A stretch of DNA of 64,000 nt, from NCBI GenBank assembly GCA_910577585.1, contig CAJTNN010000004.1, positions 62,001 through 126,000 of the forward strand, read 5' to 3'. Shown piece by piece: positions 36,615 through 46,519 of the stretch. The notes beneath the pieces are model-generated. The model was not told where the DNA came from. It saw only the letters and a program-made list of their open reading frames with translations, and ran no database searches. Position numbers and translations under genes: made by a program. This stretch comes from an uncultured Muribaculaceae bacterium (GTDB lineage: Bacteria; Bacteroidota; Bacteroidia; Bacteroidales; Muribaculaceae). Position 1 is the first letter of the stretch. Each line of letters starts with the position of its first letter.

Positions 36615-36655
36615 AATAAAATCCGTCTCCCTCCAAGAAGGAAACGGATTTTATT
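36615..36655 (-). terminator. secDF intrinsic terminator
   Basis: AATAAAATCCGT (36615-36626) pairs with ACGGATTTTATT (36644-36655), extended inside by TCC/GGA. It sits 50 bp past the secDF stop and has T-rich flanks on both strands. Confidence 0.8.
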
Positions 36656-36704
36656 ATCTATGATTGTAAGCGGCGCTTGAAATTAGCGGCTTACGCGGGG
36701 ATTA

Positions 36705-39674
36705 TCAATTGAAACGACGGTTGCCCTGCAGAGCCGGTTTGCCATCGGCAGCCACATTCTTCTTCTGGCCACGCTTGAGGATAGCCCATGCGATGGGAGC
36801 AGCGGCGTAGAGCGAGCAGAATGTGCCGACAACCACACCGAAGATCATTGCGAATGTGAATGAGCGGATAGTGTCGCCACCGAGGAAGAAGATGCAGAGC
36901 AGCACGAGCAGAGTCGAGAACGATGTCATCACCGTACGCGACAGTGTGGTGTTCAAGCTCTTGTTGATGGTCTGGAAGCGGTCCTCCTTCGGGTAGACCT
37001 TCATCATCTCGCGCACACGGTCGAATACCACCACCGTATCATTGATCTGATAACCGATGATAGTCAGGATAGCCGCGATAAACGACTGGTCAATCTCCAT
37101 CGAGAAGGGGAAGAAGCCCCAGCAGATAGAGTAGAAGCCGATGATGAGGAATGCTGTCAGAGCCACAGCGCAGAGGGCACCAACTGAGAAGGCAATGTTG
37201 CGGAATCGGAGCAAGATGTAGAGGAACATGCAGACCAGAGCGATGCCTACAGCCCAGTATGCGTCGCGACGCATGTCGTCGGCCACGCTCGGACCCACCT
37301 TCTGAATCGAGATGATACCGTTGTTCTCATCAGCCACACGGAAGGCATTGATATCCATTGTCTGGCCCTGGGCGTTGGTGAGCTCATCCTGGAGGTTGGA
37401 GTAGAGGATATCGGTAATCTCATTCTCCACACCCTCGCTCTCGTCGGCGATCTTGTAGTTGGTAGAGATGCGCACCTTCGAGGGACCATCGATGGTGATC
37501 ACGTTGACCGATATGGTCTTGTCGTCAGCCTTTGTCTGGAAAGCATTGAGGAGCTTTGACTCCACATCCTTCGGGTTGACATCCTTGGCGAGTTGCACCA
37601 CATAGTTGCGGCCACCCGAGAAGTCGATGCCCTGGTTCATGCCGCGGATGGCGAGCGATGCGATTGAGATGACTACCAGAGCCACCCAAACGGCAGCCGC
37701 AGCCTTGCGCTGGCCGAGGAAGTTGATCTTGGTGTGGGTAAGGAAGTTGCGGCTCATGGCAGTTGAGAATGTCATGTTGGCGCAACGTCCGTTCTTGGTG
37801 ATGATGTCAAATGCGATGCGGGTCAGGAAGACTGCTGTGAAGAATGAGCAGACCAGACCGATGATGAGCGTAGTGGCGAAGCCCTTGATCGGACCCGAAC
37901 CGAAGATCAGCAGGATGATACCTGTGATTACCGAAGTGAGGTTAGAGTCGAAGATTGCAGAGAAGGCATTCGAATAACCCTCCGAGATAGCCTGACGGAG
38001 TTTCTTGCCGTTGGCAAGTTCCTCTTTGGTGCGCTCGAAGATAAGTACATTGGCGTCGACCGCCATACCGAGAGCCAGCACGATACCGGCGATACCCGAC
38101 AGAGTCAGCACAGCCTGCAGCGAAGCCAGGATGCCGAGAGTGAAGAAGAGGTTGAGGATCAGACCCACGTTGGCCACCAGACCCGGAATCACGCCATAGA
38201 TGCAGATCATGAAGATCATCAGCAGCACCAGAGCCACGATGAATGACACGAAACCCTGCTGGATTGCCTCGGCGCCGAGCGACGGACCGATGACGTTGTT
38301 GCTCACCACCTTTACCTGAGCCGACATCTTGCCTGACTTAAGCACATTGGCAAGGTCGTTGGCCTCTTCGGGAGTGAAGTTACCGGTGATCTCAGAGCTG
38401 CCGCCGGTGATCTCATTGTTGACGTTCGGGTAAGAGTATACGCGGTTGTCGAGCACGATAGCGATGGGGCGTCCGATGTTGTTGCGGGTCAGAGTTGCCC
38501 ACTCGCGTGCGCCGCGGTCGTTCATGCGCATGTTGACAGTGTTGCCGCGCATGTTGTCGTATTCAGAGTTGGCCGAAGTCACGGCGTCACCCTCGAGAGC
38601 AGCCTCACCCTTGAGGGCCACGAGCTGCCAGTAGGGAGTGGTGCGGTACTCCTTGTCGTTCTTCTTGATGGGGTTGCCCTGTGCGTCGGTGAGGGGAATC
38701 TCTACCGGCTTCACCTCCCATACGAGCGAGAGGTCGCTGGGAAGTTTGGACTTAGCCAGGGGTGAGTTGAAGATGCTGTCCACGAGAGCCTGGTTGGCCG
38801 GAGCCACGAGGCCCACAACCGGGCTACCGTCGCGCTGGCGGCCGCCGAGGAGCTCAATCACGTTGGTGTGGTTGATGGTGTCCTGGGCTGCGTAAGCCTC
38901 GGCGAAGGCTGCGAGTTCGGGCAGGATCTCGTTGTAGTTGTATACTTCAAAGAATTCGAGGTTGGCCGAAGATTTGAGCAGGTCGGTGACACGCTCGGGC
39001 TCCTTCACGCCCGGGAGTTCGAGCAGGATCTGGCCTGTCTTGTCCTGGAGCTTCTGGATGTTGGGGGCCACGACGCCGAACTGGTCGATACGTGTGCGGA
39101 AGATATTGAAGGCAGCGTCAACCTGGCTCTCCACCTGCTGCTCGAGCGCGGTGGTCACCTCGGCATTCGACGAAGAGTTCTTCAGTTTGCCGAGGAATTC
39201 ACCCTCGCGGCTGAAGAGGCCGGCCATTGTGCCGGGCTGGAAGTTGGCAGCCACTTTCTGCACGAAGTTCTTGTCGGCGGCTTTCGCACCCTCCTTCTCA
39301 GCCTTTGCGATGGCGTCGTTGACCTGACGCAGCGCGGCTTCGCCGTTGGCATACTGGCGGAGGATGTCGGGCACAGAGATTTCGAGCACCACGTTCATAC
39401 CCCCTTTGAGGTCAAGACCGAGGCCGATCTCCATTTTGCGCACCTGATTGTAGGTGTAGCCCAGATAGACTTTCTCTTTGTCGATTGAGTCGTTGAATTG
39501 CTTCAGACTTTGCTTGTAGACGTCGTTGGTGACGTCAGAGGTGCCTGATGCCTTTGCAGCGAATTCCGTAGCCTTCTTCTCGTAGTGAGAGGTCACGAAT
39601 GAGAAGCTGATGTAGAATCCGCAGATAAGAATCAGGAGCACAGCGATGGTGCTGATAAACCCTTTGTTCTGCAT
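36705..39674 (-). CDS. secDF: Protein translocase SecDF, fused SecD-SecF
   Basis: 989 aa. It uses the proton motive force to pull exported proteins through SecYEG. The SecD half (about 1-630) has an N-terminal TM, the D1 motif GLGLDLKGGMNVVLEIS, and the ALGMAVDANVLIFERTKEE segment of TM4. The SecF half (about 650-980) has MNQGIDFSGGRNYVV and the YQINDTVVVFDRVRE motif. Together about 12 TM helices are expected. A large extra segment in the first periplasmic domain (about 95-330) is typical of Bacteroidota. The fusion is the usual form in this phylum. Confidence 0.97.
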   Translation of the reverse strand: MQNKGFISTIAVLLILICGFYISFSFVTSHYEKKATEFAAKASGTSDVTNDVYKQSLKQFNDSIDKEKVYLGYTYNQVRKMEIGLGLDLKGGMNVVLEISVPDILRQYANGEAALRQVNDAIAKAEKEGAKAADKNFVQKVAANFQPGTMAGLFSREGEFLGKLKNSSSNAEVTTALEQQVESQVDAAFNIFRTRIDQFGVVAPNIQKLQDKTGQILLELPGVKEPERVTDLLKSSANLEFFEVYNYNEILPELAAFAEAYAAQDTINHTNVIELLGGRQRDGSPVVGLVAPANQALVDSIFNSPLAKSKLPSDLSLVWEVKPVEIPLTDAQGNPIKKNDKEYRTTPYWQLVALKGEAALEGDAVTSANSEYDNMRGNTVNMRMNDRGAREWATLTRNNIGRPIAIVLDNRVYSYPNVNNEITGGSSEITGNFTPEEANDLANVLKSGKMSAQVKVVSNNVIGPSLGAEAIQQGFVSFIVALVLLMIFMICIYGVIPGLVANVGLILNLFFTLGILASLQAVLTLSGIAGIVLALGMAVDANVLIFERTKEELANGKKLRQAISEGYSNAFSAIFDSNLTSVITGIILLIFGSGPIKGFATTLIIGLVCSFFTAVFLTRIAFDIITKNGRCANMTFSTAMSRNFLTHTKINFLGQRKAAAAVWVALVVISIASLAIRGMNQGIDFSGGRNYVVQLAKDVNPKDVESKLLNAFQTKADDKTISVNVITIDGPSKVRISTNYKIADESEGVENEITDILYSNLQDELTNAQGQTMDINAFRVADENNGIISIQKVGPSVADDMRRDAYWAVGIALVCMFLYILLRFRNIAFSVGALCAVALTAFLIIGFYSICWGFFPFSMEIDQSFIAAILTIIGYQINDTVVVFDRVREMMKVYPKEDRFQTINKSLNTTLSRTVMTSFSTLLVLLCIFFLGGDTIRSFTFAMIFGVVVGTFCSLYAAAPIAWAILKRGQKKNVAADGKPALQGNRRFN

Positions 39675-39830
39675 TTTGAAGTTTTGTTGTTATATAGTTT
39701 TAATTTTTATCGGTCAGTCGGGCAGGTGTCCCGGGCCGGGGCCCTCTTGAGGGGGCGTCAGACCACATTGGATGATGCGCCTGACTGCGCCGAAGGGATA
39801 GCTTCGGCGCAGGTCGGGCGTTTCAACTTG

Positions 39831-39861
39831 CAAATATAGTTTAAATTTTTCAGCTAATAAA
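39831..39861 (-). promoter_or_regulatory. Predicted secDF promoter
   Basis: On the minus strand TTTA (39858-39861), a 19-bp spacer and TATATTTG (39831-39838) match the consensus, giving a leader of about 150 nt. Confidence 0.55.
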
Positions 39862-39916
39862 GAGGTTAGGTGCAAAATCCACTGAAATTTGGCATTTTTT
39901 TAGAAGTGCCGCGAGA

Positions 39917-42007
39917 TTAGCGCAGTCGCGAGGCGGCTCCGGAGTTGTAGTTGCCTGTGGATGATGAGTTATAACCGTTGTAGCCGTTATAGCCGTTATA
40001 GTAGTCGTCATCCTCATCCTCCTCGTCGCCATAGCCGTTCTGGTTCTTGCGTGTGGGGGCGTTCTTGCGCTGTGTGGGCTTGTTCTTGAGCAGGGTCTCG
40101 GGCTTCATGGCGTCGGCGGGGGTGTCGAATACCCGCCAGGTCTCCTCTTTGTTCCAGTTCTGTTTGATCGAGATGCTCTTCGGATAGTAGAAGGCCGGCT
40201 CGGGCTGACGACGCTCTACGATGTCGCCTGAGTCCCATTCGCCATTGCCATTGTAGTCGGCGATTATGCGGAAGTAGAATTTGCCGGGCACGAGATTGCG
40301 GAACACCGCGCGTCCACCCTCAAGGCGCACACGCTCCGTGGGGGTGTCGCTCGTGCTGACAATCTCTACGAAGGCGGGCACTCCGGCGGGCCAGTCGGCC
40401 ACATTGAGTGTCAGCGAGCAAAACTCCTTCTCGGCCTTGACCTTGAATTCCTGGTTGACGGGTCCGGTGAAGAGTCCGTAGATTCCCTCCATGGCAAGTG
40501 AGTCGGCCTGTAGTCGGTAGCCGGTGTCGTATTGCCATGGGTATACTATCGAGTATAGTCTGGGGTTGAGCGAATCCTGCACTATGCGCGGGCGTTCGGG
40601 CAATGGCGTCCAGATGGTGTCGCGCTTCACTTCGAGTCGGAAGGCGAGAGTGTCGAGGCGGGCCAGGGGTGTCTCGGTCATGAAGAGGAGGGGGCGGGTG
40701 GGCTCCTGGTTGGATCCGGCGGGGAAGGTGACACTCAGCAGAGGGGTGGGAGGGGGGAGAGTATCGGCCTGGGCATCCTTCTTTTTCTTGTTGTCGGCTT
40801 TCGGCTTGCGCGGGCGGTCGGTGGTGAAGCGCAGGGTGTCGTTGGTGGCCACATATCTGTTGAGCGAGTCGGGCTTCAGATATGAGATGGCCATGCGCAG
40901 GGTGTCGTTGCTCACCAGGCCGCGGCTCTTGAGCCACAGCGTAAGCGAGTCACCCTTTGCCGAGCGCTCCATGATATACCAGTCCTTCAGGTCTGTGGCG
41001 CCTACGAGTGAGATCTCCGGCAGGGGCGAGTTGGGGGCGTTGAAGGTTAGGTTGAGACGTGTCGAGTCCTGACGCTGATAGTTGGTGATATACTGCTGTT
41101 TGCGCGAGGTGAGGAATGAGCGCAGCAGCAGGTCGTTGGGGTAGAATATCGAGCGCTGGCGGGTGGTGATGCTGTCGATGGTGCCGAGCTTGAGGTTGTA
41201 GATGGTGTCGGTGGCCACGGCCGGAAGGGCATAGGGCTCCACTACCTCTTCGTAGAATGCGAATTCCTCGTCGGGCGATGAGTAGATGTAGTCGGTGTTG
41301 GCGTCGTCGAGGGCAAACACGCGGTATCGCCCCGGAGCCAATCCTTCGATTGAGAATCGTCCGCGGTCGTCGGTGCGCGCCACGCGGTCAAATTGGCGGC
41401 GGAAAACTATCGAGTCCACCACGGCCTGCTCGCGTGCCGCGATCGAGTCGGCTGCGATTGCCGATGCGAGTGAATCGGCCGGAGCATCTGCCAGACGGTG
41501 TACACCCACGATTTTCCCCTGCATCGGCTCCATGGCCTGGGCGGAGAGCACGCGCCCGGCTATGCGCAGCGAGTCGACATATGGTCCGGTCGAGAATGTG
41601 TAGGAGAAGTTTTCGAGAGGGTTGGCTTCGTTGTTGTCTTCGATGGCGTCGGCGAAGTTGATGGTGTAGGTGGTGTTCTCGAGCAGAGTGTCGGAGAAAG
41701 TGACGGTGACACGGTGCCCCTGCGAGGCAACGCGCGGCACACTCTTCGACGGCGGCGACACCACCACCTTTGAGAATGCATCCTTCACATTTATAAGCTC
41801 ATCGAAATCGATGTTGATTTTCTCTATCGTGACAGGCACATCAGTGGCATATGGGGCCGGATTGGCTCTCACGAATCGTGGGGGCTGCTCATCGCGAGCG
41901 CCCCCCGAGGGATTGCCGATGCTGGCGCACGCCGCAGTGAGCAGGGCCACAGCAGCGAGCCACACCAGATGTGCCGGTATTCTACATGTTCTTTGCTGAT
42001 TCTTCAT
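39917..42007 (-). CDS. Lipoprotein with Ig-like (Big_5/SbsA-type) domain
   Basis: 696 aa from the ATG at 42007 (MKNQQRTCRIPAHL). A lipobox TAAC (about residue 26) follows the hydrophobic LVWLAAVALL. Residues ~40-140 are a Big_5 Ig-like domain (PPRFVRANPAPYATDVP...FDELINVKD...TTYTINFADAI). The middle has beta-rich repeats with GRFSIEGLAPGRYRVFALDD (Cna/SpaA-like). The C-terminus is low-complexity, with YNGYNGYNGYN just before the end, as part of an Asn/Tyr/Gly/Ser tail. It is probably an outer-membrane-anchored protein of unknown role. A -7-like TAACTTTG (42017-42024) overlaps the alternative upstream ATG (42019), so the start at 42007 is preferred. Confidence 0.85.
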   Translation of the reverse strand: MKNQQRTCRIPAHLVWLAAVALLTAACASIGNPSGGARDEQPPRFVRANPAPYATDVPVTIEKINIDFDELINVKDAFSKVVVSPPSKSVPRVASQGHRVTVTFSDTLLENTTYTINFADAIEDNNEANPLENFSYTFSTGPYVDSLRIAGRVLSAQAMEPMQGKIVGVHRLADAPADSLASAIAADSIAAREQAVVDSIVFRRQFDRVARTDDRGRFSIEGLAPGRYRVFALDDANTDYIYSSPDEEFAFYEEVVEPYALPAVATDTIYNLKLGTIDSITTRQRSIFYPNDLLLRSFLTSRKQQYITNYQRQDSTRLNLTFNAPNSPLPEISLVGATDLKDWYIMERSAKGDSLTLWLKSRGLVSNDTLRMAISYLKPDSLNRYVATNDTLRFTTDRPRKPKADNKKKKDAQADTLPPPTPLLSVTFPAGSNQEPTRPLLFMTETPLARLDTLAFRLEVKRDTIWTPLPERPRIVQDSLNPRLYSIVYPWQYDTGYRLQADSLAMEGIYGLFTGPVNQEFKVKAEKEFCSLTLNVADWPAGVPAFVEIVSTSDTPTERVRLEGGRAVFRNLVPGKFYFRIIADYNGNGEWDSGDIVERRQPEPAFYYPKSISIKQNWNKEETWRVFDTPADAMKPETLLKNKPTQRKNAPTRKNQNGYGDEEDEDDDYYNGYNGYNGYNSSSTGNYNSGAASRLR

Positions 42008-42016
42008 AATCAGCTG

Positions 42017-42024
42017 CAAAGTTA
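42017..42024 (-). promoter_or_regulatory. Possible -7 element of the Ig-like lipoprotein gene
   Basis: TAACTTTG on the minus strand fits TAnnTTTG and would give a leader of only a few nucleotides. The -33 box at the normal distance is poor. The rest of the ~300-bp gap to frdB holds the frd terminator and AT-rich DNA without a gene. Confidence 0.35.
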
Positions 42025-42213
42025 ATAAAAAATTAGGGTGTAGAGATTAAAAAATGGTTGTGTAATATTCGGTTGAAATTAGATATGGGATGTTTTAGGA
42101 TTTTTTGGGAGATTGAGGGTGTAGGGTGAAGTAATCCCGCGATTTACATTGAGTGATTTGGAAAAGATTAATTGCATCATTCGGAAAGGGTTAAATTGAG
42201 TGGTTAGGAAAAG

Positions 42214-42249
42214 AAATCCGGCCGGGAACGTTGTGTCCCGACCGGATTT
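42214..42249 (-). terminator. frdCAB terminator
   Basis: AAATCCGGCCGGGA (42214-42227) pairs with TCCCGACCGGATTT (42236-42249) with one mismatch. The minus strand continues TTTCTTTTCC. It is about 60 bp past the frdB stop. Confidence 0.8.
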
Positions 42250-42306
42250 TATTCCGGCAGCCTCCGGCGGGTAGGTCGGAGGTGCCCTTCAGGGTATGTG
42301 GTTATC

Positions 42307-43065
42307 TTACTGTTTGCACTTGGCGGCGATGTAGTGGCGGTTCATGCGGCCGATGTTGTAGAGCTTGATGTTCTTCGGGCACTCGGCAGAGCATGCGCCT
42401 GTGTTGGTGCAGTTGCCGAATCCGAGCTCGTCCATCTTGTCGACCATAGCGCGCACGCGGCGGTCCTTCTCTACAGCACCCTGGGGAAGCAGGGCGAGCT
42501 GACCGATCTTGGCCGACACGAAGAGCATTGCAGAGCCATTCTTGCAGGCAGCCACACATGCGCCGCAGCCGATGCAGCTTGCAGAGTCCATCGACTCGTC
42601 GGCATTGACCTTCGAGATGGGGAGGTCGTTGGCATCCTGTGCGCCGCCGCAGTTGAACGACACATAGCCGCCGGCCTGCTGGATCTTATCGAACGCGTTG
42701 CGGTCTACCATCAGGTCCTTGATTACCGGGAATGCAGCCGAACGCCAGGGCTCTACGGTGATAGTCTCGCCATCTTTGAAGCGGCGCATGTAGAGCTGGC
42801 AGGTGGTGGCACCGGTGGCCGGACCGTGGGGATGGCCGTTGATGTAGAGCGAGCACATGCCGCAGATACCCTCACGGCAGTCGTGGTCGAATACGATAGG
42901 CTCCTCGTGCTGCTCTACGAGCTGCTCGTTGAGGATATCGAGTGTCTCGAGGAAAGAAGTGTCAGGTGTGGTCTCGACATTCATATAAGTCTTAAACTCA
43001 CCCTTCGCCTTAGGTCCGGCCTGACGCCACACCTTAAGGTTGACTCTCATTATATTGTCTTCCAT
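42307..43065 (-). CDS. frdB: Fumarate reductase/succinate dehydrogenase iron-sulfur subunit
   Basis: 252 aa from [17 protein letters not shown] (43065); MRVNL at 43050 is also possible. The [2Fe-2S] site is [16 protein letters not shown] plus a later Cys. The [4Fe-4S]/[3Fe-4S] ferredoxin motifs are [13 protein letters not shown] and [15 protein letters not shown]. It passes electrons between the FAD subunit and the menaquinone site in FrdC. In anaerobic gut Bacteroidales the complex mainly reduces fumarate to succinate. It is the third gene of frdCAB. Confidence 0.96.
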   Translation of the reverse strand: MEDNIMRVNLKVWRQAGPKAKGEFKTYMNVETTPDTSFLETLDILNEQLVEQHEEPIVFDHDCREGICGMCSLYINGHPHGPATGATTCQLYMRRFKDGETITVEPWRSAAFPVIKDLMVDRNAFDKIQQAGGYVSFNCGGAQDANDLPISKVNADESMDSASCIGCGACVAACKNGSAMLFVSAKIGQLALLPQGAVEKDRRVRAMVDKMDELGFGNCTNTGACSAECPKNIKLYNIGRMNRHYIAAKCKQ

Positions 43066-43134
43066 TGTTGATAGTTCTGAATAGATTGGATGATGCCGGG
43101 TCATGCGGGATGCTGCCCCGGCATGATCTTAAGT

Positions 43135-45162
43135 TTATGACTTATAGTTACGTGTCTGAACCTTGATAGCCTCGTAGTGCAGGGGCTCCTTGATGAGTTC
43201 GGGAGCCTTGCTGTCGCTGCCCTGGTAGTCCCAGCAGCTCACGTAGAAGCAGTTCTCGTCGTCGCGCTTGGCCTCGCCCTCTTCGGTCTGGTACTCCTCG
43301 CGGAAGTGACCGCCGCAAGATTCGTTGCGGCTCAGAGCGTCGTATGCGATGAGCTCACCCATGGTGATGAAGTCGTTGAGGCGGAATGCCTTGTCGAGCT
43401 CCACATTCATGCCGTCCTGTGAACCGGGCACATAGAGCTGAGTATCAAATACCTTGCGCAGCTCCTTGATTTTCTCGATAGCCTCCTCAAGGCTCTCCTT
43501 GGTACGGGCCATGCCCACGTTGTCCCACATGATGTGGCCCAGTTCCTTGTGGATAGAGTCAACCGAGCGGTCACCCTGGATCGACATCAGGCGGTCCATC
43601 TTGGCCTGGCACTCAGCCTCTGCCTTGTCAAACTCGGGCAGGTCGGTCGAGAAGTGGGGCACAGAGATCTGGTCGCTCAGATAGTTCTGGATAGTGTAGG
43701 GGAGCACGAAGTAGCCGTCGGCCAGACCCTGCATGAGGGCAGATGCGCCGAGGCGGTTTGCGCCGTGGTCAGAGAAGTTGCACTCGCCGATGGCGAAGAG
43801 ACCCTTGATAGAGGTCTGCAGTTCATAGTCTACCCAGATGCCGCCCATAGTGTAGTGGATGGCGGGGAAGATCATCATCGGGTTGTAGTACTTCACGCCA
43901 TTCTTCTCGCAGGCGAGCTCGCCGGGGTTGACGTCGGTGATCTCCTCGTACATGTCGAAGAGGTTGCCATAGCGCTGGCGCACCACGTCGAGGCCCAGAC
44001 GGTTGATGGCCTCAGAGAAGTCGAGGAATACAGCCAGGCCGGTGTTGTTGACACCATAGCCCTTGTCGCAGCGCTCCTTGGCGGCACGCGAAGCCACGTC
44101 GCGGGGCACGAGGTTGCCGAAGGCCGGATAGCGGCGCTCCAGATAGTAGTCGCGCTCCTCCTCGGGGATATCGCTGCCCTTGATCTGGCCGGCCTGAAGC
44201 TTCTTGGCGTCCTCGATGTTCTTGGGCACCCAGATGCGGCCGTCGTTACGCAGCGACTCCGACATCAGAGTCAGTTTCGACTGCTTGTCGCCATGCACGG
44301 GGATACAGGTCGGGTGGATCTGCACGAATGCCGGGTTGGCGAAGTATGCACCCTTGCGGTAGCAAGCCATAGCGGCCGACACGTTGCAGCCCATGGCATT
44401 GGTCGAGAGGAAGTAGGTGTTGCCGTATCCGCCGGTGGCGATCACCACGGCGTGAGCGGCGAAGCGCTCGAACTTGCCTGTCACCAGGTTCTTGGCGATG
44501 ATGCCGCGTGCGCGCTCCACACCATCCTTATCCTTGACGAGCACCACGTCGTGCATCTCATAGCGGTTGTAGCTCTTCACCTTGCCGAGCTGGATCTGGC
44601 GGTTGAGCGAAGAGTATGCGCCGAGCAGCAGCTGCTGGCCGGTCTGACCCTTGGCGTAGAATGTGCGGCTCACCTGGGCGCCACCGAAAGAACGGTTGGC
44701 CAGCAGGCCGCCATATTCGCGTGCGAAGGGCACACCCTGTGCCACACACTGGTCGATGATATTGTTTGACACCTCGGCCAGACGGTATACGTTGGCCTCA
44801 CGGGCGCGGTAGTCGCCACCCTTCACAGTGTCGTAGAAGAGACGGTATACAGAGTCGCCGTCGTTCTGATAATTCTTGGCGGCGTTGATACCACCCTGCG
44901 CGGCGATAGAGTGAGCGCGGCGGGGTGAGTCCTGGATGCAGAAGTTGAGCACATTGAAGCCCATCTCACCCAGTGTGGAGGCTGCAGATGCGCCGGCCAG
45001 ACCGGTGCCCACGACGATGACGTCGAGCTTACGCTTGTTGGCAGGGTTGACGAGCTTCTGATGAGCCTTGTAGTTGGTCCATTTCTCAGCGATCGGACCC
45101 TCCGGGATTTTGGAATCGGCCGGATTCATTGTTGTTACTTTCGAAAGTTCTATAGTTGCCAT
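43135..45162 (-). CDS. frdA: Fumarate reductase/succinate dehydrogenase flavoprotein subunit
   Basis: 675 aa. It carries covalent FAD and the dicarboxylate site. Landmarks are the FAD-binding [20 protein letters not shown] (about 52-71), the flavinylation His in [36 protein letters not shown], and [20 protein letters not shown]. The C-terminal domain ([20 protein letters not shown]) matches the Bacteroides-type b558 SQR/QFR. The reaction is fumarate + 2e- to succinate in the anaerobic direction. The genes are contiguous with frdC (18-bp gap) and frdB (about 70-bp gap). Confidence 0.97.
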   Translation of the reverse strand: MATIELSKVTTMNPADSKIPEGPIAEKWTNYKAHQKLVNPANKRKLDVIVVGTGLAGASAASTLGEMGFNVLNFCIQDSPRRAHSIAAQGGINAAKNYQNDGDSVYRLFYDTVKGGDYRAREANVYRLAEVSNNIIDQCVAQGVPFAREYGGLLANRSFGGAQVSRTFYAKGQTGQQLLLGAYSSLNRQIQLGKVKSYNRYEMHDVVLVKDKDGVERARGIIAKNLVTGKFERFAAHAVVIATGGYGNTYFLSTNAMGCNVSAAMACYRKGAYFANPAFVQIHPTCIPVHGDKQSKLTLMSESLRNDGRIWVPKNIEDAKKLQAGQIKGSDIPEEERDYYLERRYPAFGNLVPRDVASRAAKERCDKGYGVNNTGLAVFLDFSEAINRLGLDVVRQRYGNLFDMYEEITDVNPGELACEKNGVKYYNPMMIFPAIHYTMGGIWVDYELQTSIKGLFAIGECNFSDHGANRLGASALMQGLADGYFVLPYTIQNYLSDQISVPHFSTDLPEFDKAEAECQAKMDRLMSIQGDRSVDSIHKELGHIMWDNVGMARTKESLEEAIEKIKELRKVFDTQLYVPGSQDGMNVELDKAFRLNDFITMGELIAYDALSRNESCGGHFREEYQTEEGEAKRDDENCFYVSCWDYQGSDSKAPELIKEPLHYEAIKVQTRNYKS

Positions 45163-45180
45163 ATCGTCTGAAAAATTTTA

Positions 45181-46167
45181 TTAGTTAGCAGGCTGGGGAG
45201 CGGGAGCTGCCGAGGGAGCGATAGCCTCCGGGGCGGCGTCGGCGCTTTCAAGATAGTCGAAGAAAGCCACCTGGCCCTCGAGGAATTCCACCATCGCGGG
45301 ATACTTAGGCTCATTTGCGAAGTAAGCCTGTGCCTGCGGGTCAGTCATCTGGCTGAGCTGGCCGCGCACCATCTTGGTGAACTCTTCGTAAGGTACTGCC
45401 GAGAGAGTCTGCACGGCTGCCGGACCGAAGTCCTTTTCGTATTCAGGCACCACCATGGCCTTGTACTGCTCGCGCAGGGCCGGGTCGGTGAGATAAGTCT
45501 TTTTGTTGGCGTTGACGGTAAACACCACTGCCTCGGCGATGAAGAGTACAACCACGATTGAAGTCCACCATGCGGCGATCTTCTTCAGACGCGGAATCCA
45601 TACAGTGCTGTCCCAACCCACTGACTGGAACATCGACCAGAAACCATGGTTGAGGTGGAACCACAGAGCCACGAAACCGATGATGTACACGATCGGAGTC
45701 CAGATCTGTGAGAAGGCCTCCTGCAGGAAGAGAGTGCCGGCGGCGGCCGGGATCATAGTCTCGGTGCCGAGGATCTCCACGAGCTGCATCTTGGCCCAGA
45801 ACTGGATCATGTGCACCACGAGGAATGCCAGGATCACGATACCGAGCACGAGCATGTTCTGCGACGACCACTCCACGCCCTTGGGCATCTTGGATACGGC
45901 GTAACGCTCATGACCGCGTGCGCGGCGGTTCTGAAGAGTCAGCATCACAGCATAGATGATGTGAACGATGATAAACGCTGCCAGTCCGGCTGAGGCAATC
46001 AGGGCATACCAGTTAGCTCCGAGGAAGAGGCATACCGAGTTGTAGGCCGCAGGCCAGGCGATGGCTACTGCGTTCATCAAACAGTGAAAGGTCACGAATA
46101 GGACGAGCACGGCGCCGGTGATGGCCATGATGAACTTACGTCCTACTGAAGAGTTTGATAACCACAT
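45181..46167 (-). CDS. frdC: Fumarate reductase/succinate dehydrogenase cytochrome b558 subunit with long C-terminal extension
   Basis: 328 aa. The first ~220 residues are the five-TM di-heme b558 anchor with likely heme ligands His28, His69, His119 and His171/174 and typical segments SSVGRKFIMAITGAVLVLF and FWSMFQSVGWDS. It binds quinone and anchors FrdAB. Usual Bacteroidota homologues are about 220-235 aa; this one carries ~108 further residues (about 221-328). The tail is soluble, acidic (YLTDPALREQYKAMVVPEYE) and ends in an Ala/Pro-rich stretch. The extension starts right after TM5. Promoter at 46302-46332. Confidence 0.95.
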   Translation of the reverse strand: MWLSNSSVGRKFIMAITGAVLVLFVTFHCLMNAVAIAWPAAYNSVCLFLGANWYALIASAGLAAFIIVHIIYAVMLTLQNRRARGHERYAVSKMPKGVEWSSQNMLVLGIVILAFLVVHMIQFWAKMQLVEILGTETMIPAAAGTLFLQEAFSQIWTPIVYIIGFVALWFHLNHGFWSMFQSVGWDSTVWIPRLKKIAAWWTSIVVVLFIAEAVVFTVNANKKTYLTDPALREQYKAMVVPEYEKDFGPAAVQTLSAVPYEEFTKMVRGQLSQMTDPQAQAYFANEPKYPAMVEFLEGQVAFFDYLESADAAPEAIAPSAAPAPQPAN

Positions 46168-46519
46168 AGCAGTTCTGAAATTTAGAAGTTTTATTTAATT
46201 TATTGAACTTTAAAGGTTTGCATAGCCGTGGCCGGCCATAACGCCGCTATGGGCGCGCCCACGTGCCGGAGCCGCGCGGCCGCATATAGCGTTAATATCT
46301 ACAAAATTATTACAAATATCCCTATCCACAAAATAAAACTCCCACTTTTTTAGCCCCACCCCCCGCCGCGGCGCCCCGCGCCGGCGCATAATGCCGGTAC
46401 AAGCGCCACGCCTTTTATTCTATCCTCCGGATGTAATGAAGATGACAGAGGCGGATCCGAAGACCCGCCTCAATATAAATAGTTTGGGCGCCGAAGTGCA
46501 CGCAACCCTCGCCTTATCC
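46168..46519. other. frdCAB upstream region
   Basis: About 350 bp without a gene. It holds the frd promoter (46302-46332), a GC-rich run around 46355-46395, and the 3' flank of the S24-like gene. A plus-strand ORF beginning at 46391 runs mostly antisense to that gene and is regarded as a shadow. Confidence 0.6.
46302..46332 (-). promoter_or_regulatory. Predicted frdCAB promoter
   Basis: On the minus strand TTTG (46329-46332), a 19-bp spacer and TAATTTTG (46302-46309) match every fixed consensus position. The leader is about 130 nt. Confidence 0.7.

Noticed and set aside
43534..44769. 411-codon plus-strand ORF over frdA
   Set aside because: It is entirely antisense to the frdA gene, whose motifs and length are intact. 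The long open frame follows from frdA codon use.
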